NCBI GenBank assembly: GCA_963573315.1
Contig: OY752140.1
Location: 1,860,001-1,924,000 of the forward strand
Length of the DNA: 64,000 bases
Direction: 5' to 3'
DNA from: Entomortierella parvispora
Taxonomy: Eukaryota > Mortierellomycota > Mortierellomycetes > Mortierellales > Mortierellaceae
Shown: piece by piece, positions 10,320 to 22,533 of the stretch
How positions within the stretch are numbered: position 1 is the first letter of the stretch
Layout: every line of letters begins with the position of its first letter
Notes under the pieces: generated by a model
Databases searched by the model: none
What the model was told of the DNA's origin: nothing
What the model saw: only the letters and a program-made list of their open reading frames with translations
Program-made: the position numbers and the translations under genes

Positions 10320-11916
10320 CTACTGCTGGTGCTGCTTGTAAGTATTATGAACTTTGAGCAAGAAGTCACCCACGGCCTGATGCGCCACCTCCCGATCCTT
10401 CTCAGTTGAGATATCATCCATCAAGCAATAATTGTGGGGTCGGTCCTCTCCAACGATCAGAGTGATGTCAACATCGTCGGCTTTCGCCTTCTTCACAAAG
10501 TGGTCGATCGAAGGTCGCAATATCTCTGCACCGCCTGCCAAGATCAAAGAGGGTGCCAATCCCGAAAGGGTCTCCGCAAAGTAGGGTCGTACGTAGGGGT
10601 TCTTCAGAAGCTCAGGCTTGTTATGGGTATAGGCTTCCAAATAAACATCACACCCCTCCTTGCTCACGAAATCATACAGGGAGTTCACCAATGGCTCGGG
10701 ACTGCAAACCCAGGGAGAGTACGCGACCTGTCCTCCAGGGTTTTGGAGCTCTGGAAACTCATCGCGTAGTCTAAGAGCTGTTCCCAAGCAAATGTTCCCT
10801 CCTGCAGAGTCGCCAGCTATGATGATGATCGATCAGAGTGAAAGAGAGGACGACAGCTTAGTAAGAAAAGAATATCAAATTATTAATAGAAATTTGTTTG
10901 AACCTGGACCATACAAATAACGATCTTCTTAGGATCCACAGAGTGCTCCTGAATAAGACTCGTGTACGCGGCAATGACTTCGTTTGAGGCGACAGGGTAC
11001 GTGTGCTCTGGTGACCAGCCTAGGGAACAAGATGGAAGAGAAATCATTATAAATCCACATGCTAGTTTGCGTAATACCCTGCTCTCAATTTCGATCACTT
11101 TTTTTGTTGTTTTTTTTCTGGTTCAAATGTTCTTCCACACGGTGAATGAGGCTGTGCTTACTGTAATCGACCGAGAGAACCGCCATCTTCAAGTTGTGTG
11201 CCTTCTGAACCGCTTTCATGGACCTCAAGAGGTACTCCAAGAACATGAGAGGGTATCCATCGATAAACCCTCCGCCATGAATATACAACACAACGATATC
11301 GCATCCTGAACCCACGGGAATGCTCTCTGGTGGCACCGTGGCCGTAGCAAACTTTCCATTGCCGTCCTTGACCGAGTTGACTTGATCTTGAAAAGGAATC
11401 CAGAATCCTTTCCAGCCCTTCCCTTCAACGGGAGCGGCCCATTTCTTCTGGTTCTCAGGTCCTAGCCCTGCCATACTAGCCATCATGTCCACACTGGTCT
11501 TCAGAACAACTCGAGATTGACGGATGCTACAGGCACCGATCACTGGAAACATACAGGCAGTGCTGGCACCAACAGAGAACGGCAGGTCGGCAGGCGTCTT
11601 TCCTGTGATATAGTGTCCGGTGAACTTGGTCGCGCGACCGACTGAATAATAGCAATGGTAAAGGTGTCGGTCTACAGGTTAGCCATCTACAGCTATCAGA
11701 GGGAGAATCTGCTCTTGAAAAAATTCCAGCAGTTGGTCTTACCCATCCTGAACACAAGACCTGCATAGGCCAACGGAGACCTACAAATTAAACATGAATA
11801 TCAGAGGTGATCGACAGGTCTTTGTAAGGCCCAGAGGTGTATTAGGTGATATCATACCATGTTTCGTTCTTTAGCTTGCGTTGCAAGAGAGTGAGATTCT
11901 CCGGTTGGTTTGGCAT
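10320..11916 (-). CDS. Alpha/beta hydrolase, HSL-type esterase/lipase (5 exons)
   Basis: Exons on the minus strand: 11916-11858, 11780-11743, 11641-11162, 11019-10915 and 10816-10320. They join in frame to a 392-aa protein starting MPNQPENLTLL. Diagnostic features of the hormone-sensitive-lipase (alpha/beta-hydrolase fold-3) family are the oxyanion-hole motif YIHGGGF and the nucleophile elbow ISGDSAGGN, whose serine is catalytic. The elbow is split by the fourth intron and restored by splicing at GTATGG. The acid residue probably lies in the segment GGAEILRPSIDHF and the histidine in DRPHNYCL; the acid is less certain because the usual D-E pair is altered. The family hydrolyses short or medium acyl esters. 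The N-terminal VGRATKFTGHYITGK region is a lid-like extension. An upstream in-frame ATG exists (MVVPLFLL...) and would add a hydrophobic leader, but the shorter start gives a typical N-terminus. Confidence 0.85.
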
Positions 11917-13293
11917 GATGAAGGGGATTGACGAAGGGGTTTGGATAATCGACAAAAAAGGGGGAGGAGATAAAAGAAAAAGAGGAACAACCATGGGAAA
12001 GTGAGGCTTGGAAGGCCGATGAATGGTGTGACTGTGCGTGGGCTCACGTATCAGCTTTGTTGACTTCGTAGACGAGATATTGTGCGTGTGGCGTCGCATC
12101 TTCTGTTGGTCTTCTGGGCAAAGCTGCAGGGTCCTGAACTACTGTCGCTACTGTCGTGACCTGTAACAATGGTAGGTAGAGCAGACAGTAGGCTTGCAGA
12201 GAGAAACTAGGTCAATACAGTGGCCGGGTCTGGACGCTTCAATTAACCGGGCAAAGCAGATATAAAATTGGGCCGAATGAGAGCAAAAGACCCACTGGTT
12301 TTTTTTTAACTTGCGCCGAGTTGGAGCCGATCTCCGGGCAATCTGCTCTCGACGCCTCAGCTACATTGAGTATATAAATGATAAATGATGCGGTATATAC
12401 CTGGGGCCGCAACGGTGTTTCCACAGCTGCCTCGGCCCCAATTTATTGGAAACAATAAAGTTCAACAGCGCGTTTTCTATCAGTCAACTTGGAGCGAACG
12501 GTGCTGTACTGGTAGATGGGTGTAGCCAGCAGGATCGAGATCCTGGGTGAATTAGAAAAAAACGCGGAAACCCTGGGTAGCACAAAAAATGTTTGTTTGG
12601 TCCAATTTGCAAAAAAAAAAAAAAAAGAAAAAGAAAAAGCGCAAGGGACGAAAACCCAACAGCCAACAAAGAACAATGATGGCGCTCATCATACCACAAA
12701 AGAAGTGCAAGTATGGAACAAAACAAAGAGCGGCGGCTGAAGTGAAATTGAGTTTCGTTGTCCACACGCCCACTTCTGCCTCTTTCAGAAATGAAGGTAT
12801 GCATCGTTTTCAACTGCCGATATCATCGCGACTTGTGGACATCTCCAGGTGCGATGAAGGGTTTGCAAAAGTTCATCAATTGACCGTTCTATTTCCAGGC
12901 ACAACGTTTTACAACGCAGTTCTTTATCTCTTTCAGCTTCTCTCTTTCTTTTTCTCTTTCTCTCTCTCTTCCCCTTCTCCTCTCTCTTTCACAACTCCCT
13001 CTCCCTCTTACTTCTTTTCCTACCTTCCCGATTTCACAGTCTCCGTATCGCATGAGAACCCCCCCCCTTGACACCTCCTTCGCAGCACTCCAGGCCCCGT
13101 ATTCTCCTCTCTCTTTTATTTTCATGCATCGCACAATCAGTCAACTGCCCTTCTTGGTTCTTTAATTACTCTCCGTGCCAACCCTTGGGTTCCTCTTTTT
13201 ATACTCCTTCCTCTTTTGCACATCCATTTTCTCTTTCCCTTCCAACTGCCCGTTCCTCAGAAACCCTTCAACAACAAAAAAGCAAACGCACAG
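11917..13293. other. Intergenic region between divergent esterase and O-FucT-like genes
   Basis: About 1.4 kb with no coding signal that I trust. It has an A-rich tract at 12610-12645 and a long pyrimidine (CT-rich) run at about 12930-13020 upstream of the O-FucT-like gene. CT blocks of this kind are common in promoters and leaders of fungal genes. Open frames here are low complexity. Confidence 0.55.
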
Positions 13294-15192
13294 ATGCCCT
13301 CCTCACCGAAATCACCGAGGAGTCCGAATCACTTTGATCTTGGTCGCAGCAGTCATTTGGGAAAAAGATGGCACTCTCGCCGACGGTTCTTTCTCTTGCT
13401 TTCAGTCGTCCTCTTGATCTCTTCAGGGTCTTTGATCATTCTCCGACTCTCAGTTGACCCCAACTCACCTAATTCGCCTTCATGGACCAGGCCCAGGTTA
13501 CCACACTCTCCACTCCGGAACAACAACAATAATAATATGGACCACAGCAACGATAATGACAACAACAACAGTGAGGCTCACGCAGGGGAACGGTCAAATC
13601 AACCTGCAGGCAGCAATGACAGGTCGGCACCCGTGTACAGCAACCCATATCTAGTCCGTGGGGGTCAACGCCCTCGGCAAGCGCTCCCCCATCGCAATGT
13701 CTTCAACGACGAAAAGGAATTGGCCCTGATGATGGACCAACTGGAGCTTCAAGAACAACAGCTACGACAATTGAGGCAGCAAATCCTGGACCAACAAAAA
13801 GAGATCATAGAACTAGACCGTCACCAACAGGTTCTGCTGCAGAATCAGGAGCAGCCGCAACCACCCAAGGGGCAACAGGAGGCTCTGCTGCAGGGGCTTC
13901 TTCTACGCCCTTCTTCTGGGACGGATCTTGGTATCATCAACGACCACCGGAAGGACCGCAATTCTAACGAACAACAAGAGCAGAGCCCACTCCAAGACTC
14001 CAACCCTTTCGAATCCGGGACTGTGGACGATGGAGAATATGAAGAGGAAGAGGCCAGACGTACCGCCCTGCTGGAACTCAGCCGAGAAAACCCCATCCCA
14101 TTCACAACAGCCCTCGAAAAGAAATTGCCCACCGCCAGAACAGGGGGGCGGGGGGTTCGCTATCTGACATATCTGCCGTACGCCGGCATCACGAACCAGT
14201 TCTATGGAATGCTTCGTGCTCTTGAAGTCGCCCAAGCTCTGGGTCGCACCCTGATCCTGCCTCCCATCACTGCATCCAGCCACGACAAGTCGAAACAAAA
14301 CCAACCGTGGTCTAGATTCTTGGACCTTGATCGGTTCCGAACCCTGACAGGAGCAAAAGTCATCGAGTTCCATGAGCTCCTTTTGTCTGAGGGGCAACAC
14401 CACAAGGATACAATTCAGGAGTATCATCTCCTTCAGTGCAAGATCACCTGTGGCTTCGGATCTAAACGCACCATTGACTTCACTGCCAAGGGATTCTTGA
14501 AACAGTGGCATCTCCAAGAGTCTCTCGAGCCCCTCCAGACCGCCTCCAAGGACGACTCGACCTTTGAATCCATCGTTGCCGCATTAAAACCTTTCAAGGA
14601 TGATCCTTACCTTTGCCTCTCCAACACTTACAAGATTGCGATCAAGGACAAGACAGAGTGGGATCGATTCGGTCAATACCTGTATTTTACGACAGAACTC
14701 GAACAGTTTGTACAACAGTTTTTGGTGACCAACAACCTAGTCACCTCAGCCTCAGCGACCTCAGGATCCATCCAGCCCTATCTCGCCATCCACGCTCGTC
14801 GGGGCGATTTCGCAAAATACTGTGAAGGAAACTTTCCAGGTCGAAAAATGATCCATTGTCTCCCCTCCACGTCTCAATTCCATGATCGGATTGAGATTAT
14901 CCAATCCGACCTAGAACAAGCAATGGTTGCATCTGTACCTCTTCCGGTATTTGTTGCTACGAATGAACACGATCCAGACGAGTTGGCTCAATTTGCCCAG
15001 CTTGGATGGCACGTCTTGGACCACGCTGCTATGAACACGGTCGAGACTTTGGGCGTCTTTGGCCCAATGATGGTAGACCAAGTCTTTATGGCCAACGCCC
15101 AAGTCTTGGTAGGAATCCAAATGAGCACCTTTTCTAGAGTCGGCGCTCTCCGACAAAAGAGCTGGCATGGTAGAGAAGCCGAGTACATGTAA
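13294..15192 (+). CDS. Type II membrane protein with O-fucosyltransferase-like domain
   Basis: A single exon gives 632 aa from the ATG at 13294. A basic cytoplasmic stretch (KRWHSRRR) precedes one membrane segment at about residues 32-52 (FFLLLSVVLLISSGSLIILRL). This is the layout of a Golgi type II glycosyltransferase. A low-complexity stem follows, rich in Asn/Asp and then Gln (coiled-coil-like, residues ~145-200). The lumenal domain begins near residue 285 with LTYLPYAGITNQFYGMLRAL, matching the N-terminal motif of GDP-fucose O-fucosyltransferase-like proteins. It continues to the HARRGDF motif near residue 500, where the Arg is the expected nucleotide-sugar contact, and ends with VFMANAQVLVGIQMSTFSR. 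An in-frame upstream ATG at 13216 would add a second hydrophobic stretch and is not favoured. The donor sugar is inferred from family membership. The gene is convergent with Mios/Sea4, 121 bp apart. Confidence 0.8.
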   Translation: MPSSPKSPRSPNHFDLGRSSHLGKRWHSRRRFFLLLSVVLLISSGSLIILRLSVDPNSPNSPSWTRPRLPHSPLRNNNNNNMDHSNDNDNNNSEAHAGERSNQPAGSNDRSAPVYSNPYLVRGGQRPRQALPHRNVFNDEKELALMMDQLELQEQQLRQLRQQILDQQKEIIELDRHQQVLLQNQEQPQPPKGQQEALLQGLLLRPSSGTDLGIINDHRKDRNSNEQQEQSPLQDSNPFESGTVDDGEYEEEEARRTALLELSRENPIPFTTALEKKLPTARTGGRGVRYLTYLPYAGITNQFYGMLRALEVAQALGRTLILPPITASSHDKSKQNQPWSRFLDLDRFRTLTGAKVIEFHELLLSEGQHHKDTIQEYHLLQCKITCGFGSKRTIDFTAKGFLKQWHLQESLEPLQTASKDDSTFESIVAALKPFKDDPYLCLSNTYKIAIKDKTEWDRFGQYLYFTTELEQFVQQFLVTNNLVTSASATSGSIQPYLAIHARRGDFAKYCEGNFPGRKMIHCLPSTSQFHDRIEIIQSDLEQAMVASVPLPVFVATNEHDPDELAQFAQLGWHVLDHAAMNTVETLGVFGPMMVDQVFMANAQVLVGIQMSTFSRVGALRQKSWHGREAEYM

Positions 15193-15313
15193 CGTCCACC
15201 AAAAAAAAATAATAAAAAATAGAAGACATAAAAACGTTATCATAGATAGGCAAGGAGTTTTGGGAACTTTTGTCTTCATTACCCAGCTTTGGTATTTAGT
15301 TTAAAACATTCAA

Positions 15314-18300
15314 CTAAAGGGCGTCGTGTATAGAACAAAGACAGCTACAATCACTAACGGGACACTGGGTGTGGCGATCGAACCAGTCAGCCATGTGCAT
15401 TGCGTGACCTCCATGTCGACATGTCTGGCACCAAGTGAACCATAGATCAAAACTTGTAGGTTCTAAATTGTTATAAGAATGAAGACTGGTCAGACTCTGT
15501 AAAGAAAATCTCATTAGGCTGTCCTTCTCAAGGTCAGAAAAGCACTTACTTTCTCCTGTTGCCTTGTGGCCGAGACTGGACCAAGGCCCCAGACCGGCAT
15601 GTCCATCTGCGGGCACTCCGAGATGGAGGAGACAAATCGCACAACGCGGCAGCGGCTTGCTGCAGCTCGGGCAAACAATTGACTTGCCTGCACCAGCGGC
15701 ACCTCCCGATCCAGGGGCACCCCCTGGAACAGGTCCACCAGCACCACCGACCATGGATCCAGACTTGTCATGGCCGTGCATTCCACCACCGCCACCATAG
15801 CCCCCACTTGAACCAGGTCCACCTCCTCCAGGAACAATCAGTCGTCGACCCTCTCTGCTACGGACGCCTGGGATCATGAGATTCCGAGCAATACTCTGAT
15901 TACAAAAGTTGCAACGGACATAGATCTGTGTCGGCGTCATATCCGCCGCAGAGACTCCTGAGGAATTGCTCAGTTGAATACAACGTCCTCGTGCAATGTC
16001 GAATCTGGCTCTTGTATAATAGAGCTGCCAGCGATCCAAAAGATCACGATAGCAGTCCACCCATTCCTCAACACGAGTGTCTTTGAAGTACCGCGGTACA
16101 GCTACAGATGATGCCAATGACGCCGTCTGAATGTCGCCTGTCCTGTTGACATAGTTTGTCAATAAATCCAGTCCCAGCTCTGTCAGTCCAGTCAGGATCA
16201 TACCGTCAATCTCACCCGCAGCCAACAGTGTGTCTGTTGTAGTTTGAATGTAAACCATGAGCTAGATGAAGATCCATGCAGAAAAAAAAGATGTTAGGTT
16301 TCCCTGTTGCGGATCATTGCCTCCTGTGACTCGTCAACACCAGCGATACAAACCTCGTCATCGCTCAAAAATCGGAGTGCTACACCAATTCGGTCAGCGA
16401 GGCACAGGCTGTGCTCCTCCAAAACGTCCCTCCAGTCGCCTGAAGCAATGTAGTTAAAGATGGCGCGAATATATGGGTTCGATTGGCTTTGGCCATGAGT
16501 CCGGCATTGTGCTCTCCAGGCTGCGGATTTTTCACTATTATTGCTTAGTCCGCCTCCAAGTGTCGCACCTGCTACCGTGCTATAGTTTCTGCTAAATCCG
16601 GCAACGACAATCGACATCAACTTCAGTCGGTCGTCTAAAGGATTTTGAAAAACAAATAAGGCATAGTGTTAATTGTGGTCAATTACATCCCAGATGAGTG
16701 TGCGGAGCCTTTCTGTAGCATACCTCCTCGGCTCAAAACGTCGATGGAGAGGTCCAACTCGCCATGAAAGAATGCCCACCCAGCAGCGACTTCGAAGGAT
16801 CCCTCGCTTTCCAGTCTACGGATAAAGTCAAGTCAACATTAGAGTCCAAAAAGTCATCCCGGCGTCCAAGCATCTTTTGACATGCATACCTTTCCACAGT
16901 CTTCTTGAGGTCCGATCTTAGTAGTTCCGACCCGCAGAGTTTTAGACCGAGCTTTCGTTGAGCAAGCTTCAAAGTAGGAACAATAGGAATCTCGTCCTGT
17001 TGTTTTGAAAACTGTGTCGTAAGGTCTGATGATGAGCGAGGAAGGGGCGACATTGTACGCGGCGTTCCTGAAGGCGTTGATCGTCTTGAGACTATAATGC
17101 ATGGAAGAACAGGCGAAGTAAAGTTAAGGCAAGACCCTTGATACCAATACATATTCGACGACGTGCACAGTGAATCCTGTTTACCTCCGTTTCCTAAAAG
17201 CACCGGCAGGACACCTTGATAACTGAAGTCAAACTTGCCGATACGAGCCCCATCTCTTTGAGAAATTTTGTCGGCTCGGATCATCCAGGACCAAAAGTCC
17301 TTGAGGGGGCCAGGCGTGACCAAATTGACATTCGCGACCGCGTCCATTGAGTATCCTTTGATGGCGGCCTCCCGCATAGTCACAGAAATATCCTGCTCCA
17401 GACCTTGATCTACATCCTCCGCTGAAGCCGAGACCCATCCGTTATTGACAACAGCTGTCAAAGACGATCGCCGAACAGTTTCTGCCATAGCAGTGGTGAT
17501 GCCACCAGCCTTCATCGCCTCCGTTGCACTGCCTCCGTTCAGTCCATTAGGCAAAACTACGGTAATTGATGGTGGAGGGTTCCCTGCAGGCATGTCCGTA
17601 GGTCCAATACCCGTATCGGAACCGCCCTTGCGAATGGCAGGGAGCTGCAGATTTAACACTTTCGAGTTTCTTTTCCGCATTTCTGAGATAGCATGTTGAG
17701 GAGCTGGCTCTGCTACAGTTGCGGCGAGTGATCGCTGACTTGGAAAACATGAGATGGAGTTACCATCCGATATCACTAAAGCTCCCTTAGGTTCCCATGC
17801 TATCTGTGATGTCTCGTTTAAGATTGTCGTCTCGATAACCGACTCCTTGTTGATCGAAATCAGACCAGAAGTTGAGTTGGAGACAAGAGTTGGTATCCAA
17901 GCAAATGATTGTAGGGGCTTTGTTGAAGACGGGTTTGCTATTCAGAAAAGATCAAGAATTAGCACGATAGCGAAAACGAGTGGTGGCCAACCTCCACGTT
18001 AAATTGTAACGTGCGCTTACCTCGACGGGACTTCCAAAGAATTGGGATGCTGACCTCCGTTTCCGAACTTTCTGACTCTCGGACAGTGTGTAAGCCTTCC
18101 CTGTCATGACTCCTGGAAAGCAAACTTGCGGCTGCAGATCCCTGTGGCAGACCATTATCGCCAGAAAAGATTTCCATTCTGGACGAGGGTCGAGAGGCTC
18201 CTACTGTGCCTTCTTGAATATTCCATACTTTAAGACACGAAGCATCCTTTGTGAGTGAAGCCAGCTGGCCCGCTCTTTGGGGCGAGAATTGGATACGAAC

Positions 18301-19732
18301 CAAAGTAGAAGAGGATTGCTGTACAGTTTTTGGTCCTGTATAAAAAGATAATATCGGCTCTGACGAATTTCTCACATCCCAGATCTTAACATTTCCATCG
18401 TCAGAACAAGATGCCATGCGATTGTCGTGGAAGGGATCCATGCAAAGACCATGAACAGCTTTGGTAGAGATAATTGAGGACGAAGGCGAATTTGGGTCCT
18501 CTATAGCAATTTATAATTGAGATGTTAATTTCAAGCCAAACATGTTCAGTTTTCGGCAGGTCTGATTGCAAAGAAGGCAACTTACGTCGGGTATCATAAA
18601 CACGAATGTACTTCATGCCCATTCCAGCAGCAAGCACCTTGGGATCATTCGTGAACCAAGCGCATGAAGAAATGACCTCACTTGACCCATATTGGCACAA
18701 AGGCCTTACATCTGTGGAGTGGTCCAAGCTGAAAAATGTAGCTCGTATCAGTGTAGTTCTCGTCATCACAACAAACCAGCATCAGATAATGTTGGTGTGT
18801 CAGACTTTTCTTACCTGGAGGCTGCCAAAGCACGAGCAGTTCCTGTGTTCTCTGCCAATGACAAGGGATTCATAGATAGTCGAGTGTCTACAAAATAAAA
18901 GTTGGTAAGCAAGGCACCCGATAGCCATCGCAACTACATTCTTCAAAGAACACGGCATACCTCCAAAGTAACTTTCTGCAATCTCGCCAGTTCTGCCAAA
19001 GCGTGATGTCTGTGTGCTTCCTGCAGGTGATCGCCCACTCGCAGTAATGAGGCCAGATGGCGCATAACTAGAATCTGTTCCTCTGGACATCTTTAAGGAT
19101 TGTTCGATATCCCAGACCATCAAGCAGTAGTCGTTTCGGACTTTATCCAGACCAACCGCGAGCAAATTTGGTGATCCCTTGGAGAAAGACACCACATTGC
19201 AGGCGCGCGAATGGCGAGCACTGAAGGATGGATATGTTCTTTGGTTCTGAGCTATTGAAACCTGTCGTGGTGTGTCTGGTCGAAATTCACTCCCTGTGTC
19301 TTCAAAAATCCATGGCTCGGCTTTGTGCATGCGAACAAGCATCGTCCTTCCTGTTGTCAATCCTACGGCCGTGAGATCCATATAGTTGGGATCGGGGGAC
19401 CAAGTAAAGCACTATTATACACAGAATTCCTCTTTGAATCAGTGCCTCGCAAAAGCGCGACGCTTGGACAAGTATTGAATATTGCTAGCGTACCTTCATC
19501 AAAGCCACGTCCGTGTTCACAGCAATAGGCGTCGAATGACCATCCTATGTCATTTTCAGGATAGGGAGGTAGCAGATGCGTTAGATGTACGTCCATGAAT
19601 ATGAGAACAGAGTATTCATGGACATACCTCGGGAGTCCATTTGAACAGGCGAAGGTCCGTGGACCCAATCAGGAACTGATTATGGTTCGGATGGGGCGAC
19701 CATAGAAGGCGATGGGGTCGGGCAGTCGACAT
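15314..19732 (-). CDS. SEA4: Mios/Sea4, SEA (GATOR2) complex subunit, about ten exons
   Basis: The gene starts with MSTARPHRLLWSPHPNHNQF at 19732; the first intron (GTATGT) begins after TPE at 19628. Further exons encode a WD40 propeller: CFTWSPDPNYMDLTAVG, NVVSFSKGSPNLLAVGLDK, AWFTNDPKVLAAGM, and MASCSDDGNVKIWDVR. An alpha-solenoid comes next. The last exons (16258-15314) carry the hallmark C-terminus: LTNYVNRTGDIQTASL, CNFCNQSI, LPRCAICLLHLGVP, then after an in-frame intron (GTAAGT at ~15553 to TTTAG at ~15463) WFTWCQTCRHGGHAMHMADWF and CPVSDCSCLC. That cysteine/histidine-rich end is the zinc-ribbon/RING-like module of Mios. In yeast the SEA complex on the vacuole membrane relays amino-acid status to TORC1. 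All expected parts are present. A Gly-rich insert between the CNFC and CPSC pairs (SSGGYGGGGGMHG) is unusual for the family. Exon joins other than those quoted were not worked out base by base. Confidence 0.9.
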
Positions 19733-20769
19733 TTCTGGATCGGCTGGTCACAGCGCAATGAGGCTTGAGGACTGAGGAGGCAGAGAAAGAAGGAAGGAGT
19801 GTAGAAGAGTTGGAAGAATGGTGACATGTCAAAGACTTGAGCAAGTGCACTCGCGGCGACAGTGACTGCTCCCGACCCCTGCACTTTCCTCTTTCTTTCT
19901 GTCTCTTTTTTCCTCTCTCTGTCCACACACGCACACATATTCATCCACACATAAAAGAATCCCTCCTGGGCCTGGACCGTTGGGGCCGTATGCGTGTATG
20001 CACAGTCCAAGTGGACAGGAGATTCAAAGGGGGGGATCTCTAGCCAAGGAGAGGACACACCCAACCTCGCTCGATAGGATCGGTCAGATACACAATGTAT
20101 TGCCACTGTACTGTACATGACGCGCGATCCATCCAGCGAGACACAGGAAGGACAAAAGCCGAGAGGACATAAAGACAACACATTCAATGCCAGGGAAAGA
20201 CAGACAGACAGACAGCGGGCGAAGATGGCGCGGAAACAGGTGCTCAACGAAAGATCTTTGATCTGGGATGACAGGTGGTGGTGGCGTGGTGTGGTGCTGC
20301 TGTGGTGCTCGAATGCACGTGTCTGGCCACAACGACCCTTGGACTCCCGTGGAGGAGGAAAAGGGCGGCATCGGATGGGATCGCACAGTGTGGACGCATA
20401 CGTTCGTTCTTGCTGTTTGTCGCTTCTCTCTCTCTCTTCTCCTTCCCACCTTCCTTGTCCACTTCAGGCAGGCAGGCAGGAAGGCAGTAGCGAGGAAATG
20501 AACACAAGAAAGCGCGAGATCCATGCTTACTTGCTGGTCCAGTGACCGTGCGGATTGGATGGACTCTTTTCTTTTGGTCGGTCCCTTTTGCCAAAAATAT
20601 TTCTTCTTGCACTCCTTTTTCTATCTCTCTATATCTACCATATCTAATCTTTTCCTTGCCTCCTCTCCTCACCTTTCTTCTTTTCTTTCGCTCCTTCACT
20701 CCCTCGTTCCTTCGTTCCTTCCTTCATTCGTTCCCTTAGCCAAAGACTCGATCACCCTCACCACACACA
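19733..20769. promoter_or_regulatory. Shared upstream region of divergent Mios/Sea4 and Reg1-like genes
   Basis: 1037 bp separate the two start codons. There is a GACA microsatellite (about 20203-20216), a pyrimidine-rich leader (20620-20735) directly before the Reg1-like ATG, and no gene of its own. Overlapping open frames here are low complexity. It most likely holds both promoters. No TATA box stands out for either gene. Confidence 0.55.
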
Positions 20770-22165
20770 ATGGCTGAACGCTCAAGGCATAGCTCCCGCA
20801 ACGCCTCTTCCCCTTCATCCTCCTCTCGCCACAGAAGTTCGTCCGTCAGCAGCGACAGATCATCTCGTAGAGCCAACAAGGCCAGTTCCTCCTCTTCTTC
20901 CTCAGCAACTCGCCATGGTACCTCTGCTCCTTCTCCAAGGTCTCCTCTCCACAAAAAGAGTTCCTCTGCAAAGACCACACCAATGCATGACGACTCTGAT
21001 GCCGGTCGACTCATCCCTATAGACAGACCCGCACTGGCCATTGATTACCTGGGCAATAGTTGGTGCAACGAAGACGACATTGCTGCCTCTTGGAAATTCA
21101 TGACAAAGCAAAAGAATGATCTGATCAACGGCCTGCGCCTCGAAAACGCATCATGGCGCAACTGGGCCAAACAACGACACCACCTGAAAACCGTCAGTCC
21201 AAAGTCCTTAAACTGGTAAGCAACCTTCCAATCTATACAGGATATGACTCGCGCCTTTACACTTCTATTCATATGTCTCCGCTGTCGTTGTCTGTGCGAC
21301 GTTTCCCTACTAACCAAAAAAAAAAAAAAAAAAAAAAAATCGTTATCTTTCCCCGCAAAAAAACAGGCTCAAAGACAGTGATACCACCTGGCTCTATGGC
21401 CCACTGTACAAGGCCAGCATTGACGAGTTTGATCTGGCAAGGTTCGGCACTCAAACAATATCAAGCAGATCCTCCACGATACCCACCGCATCCACAGGCG
21501 AATACTGTGGACTCAAACCAGCCCTCAAACACAAAACCGCATCTGAGCTCTTCAAGGAGGATACGCTCTTCCATGTTCAGTCGGATCTCAAACTGGACCG
21601 AAAGATTGAACCCTACAGCAAAGCCCAGGAGACAGCTCTTATCAAAGAACATCGCCAGCCTAAACTCAGGTTCAATGACTCAGTGGAGCAATGTGTCTCC
21701 ATCAACTCGGATGCCACCTCTGATGATGAACTCCAAGACGAGGAAGATGAAGATGAAGACGATGGTATCATGATGCGGATCTCTGACCGCCGTCGACCCG
21801 CCAGAAGCATTGTCAGGATCAATCCAACACGGCTCAAGGCAGCCAACATTTATGGTGTCGAGTCTGATGAAGAATCAGAACCTTCAGAAGCATCCAGCAA
21901 GGCTTTCGCTGGGTCAGAAACGACCTTTGTTCGGTCAAAAGGAGATGACTCTACGGGGGAGGATGCTGAAGGCGCTTCATTTCCCGACCGTAGTGTTTAT
22001 TCTGGATCAGAACAGACAACTCAGCCCGCAGGCGAGGATACAGATGATGATGACAAGAGTCAATCAAAGGGAGGGATTGGCAAGCGAGCGGCTGATATGG
22101 TGAACAATGTGAAAGACATTGTCAACTGGGCCTCGTCTCTTGTGTACAACAGCAGCACCTTTTAG
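20770..22165 (+). CDS. REG1: Reg1-like PP1 regulatory protein (DUF1752 domain), 2 exons
   Basis: Exons 20770-21215 and 21367-22165 join in frame (TG/G, Trp) to 414 aa. A Ser/Arg-rich N-terminus precedes a domain at residues ~80-165 (RPALAIDYLGNSWCNEDDI, ASWKFMTKQKNDLINGLRLE, ASWRNWAKQRH) that matches the DUF1752/GATA-like domain of fungal Reg1 relatives. At about residue 250, KLRFNDSVEQCVSI is the PP1-docking motif (RVxF type, here LRF) of the Reg1/Hex2 family, followed by an acidic run (QDEEDEDEDDG). The C-terminal VNNVKDIVNWASSLVY resembles the terminal amphipathic motif of the family. Yeast Reg1 directs the Glc7 phosphatase to Snf1 and sets glucose repression; the same role is inferred here. 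The intron has a perfect TACTAAC branch site (21308-21314) followed by 24 A residues before the acceptor at 21366. The protein is much shorter than yeast Reg1, as is common for non-yeast homologues. Confidence 0.8.
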
Positions 22166-22533
22166 CTTACCGCAGTGATCCCACAGTCGCCATACCTCGT
22201 TCTTCCTGTATATTAATAAATGCTACGTATTCTTGTAAAAAAAAAACGATAAAATCCCGATGATGATTCCAGCAGTTGCTGTGCCACTTTTATTTTTTGC
22301 CACCGCGCGCGCACAGACATCTCGAGCGCTTGGTGATTGAAAAGATTGCGCACGCCACCAAATTTGACGGATGACGATTAAGGGTATGTCCAAATTAAGT
22401 TAAAAATAAAGTAACGTATTTCCTTTTATGGTAATTTCAGTTGTCCGAAGTTAAGGTAAATCATCGAAACAGTATCGGATACATAGGGGTCCCGGAATTT
22501 GAATTTTCATCAAAAATCAAGCATTTTCCCTTC

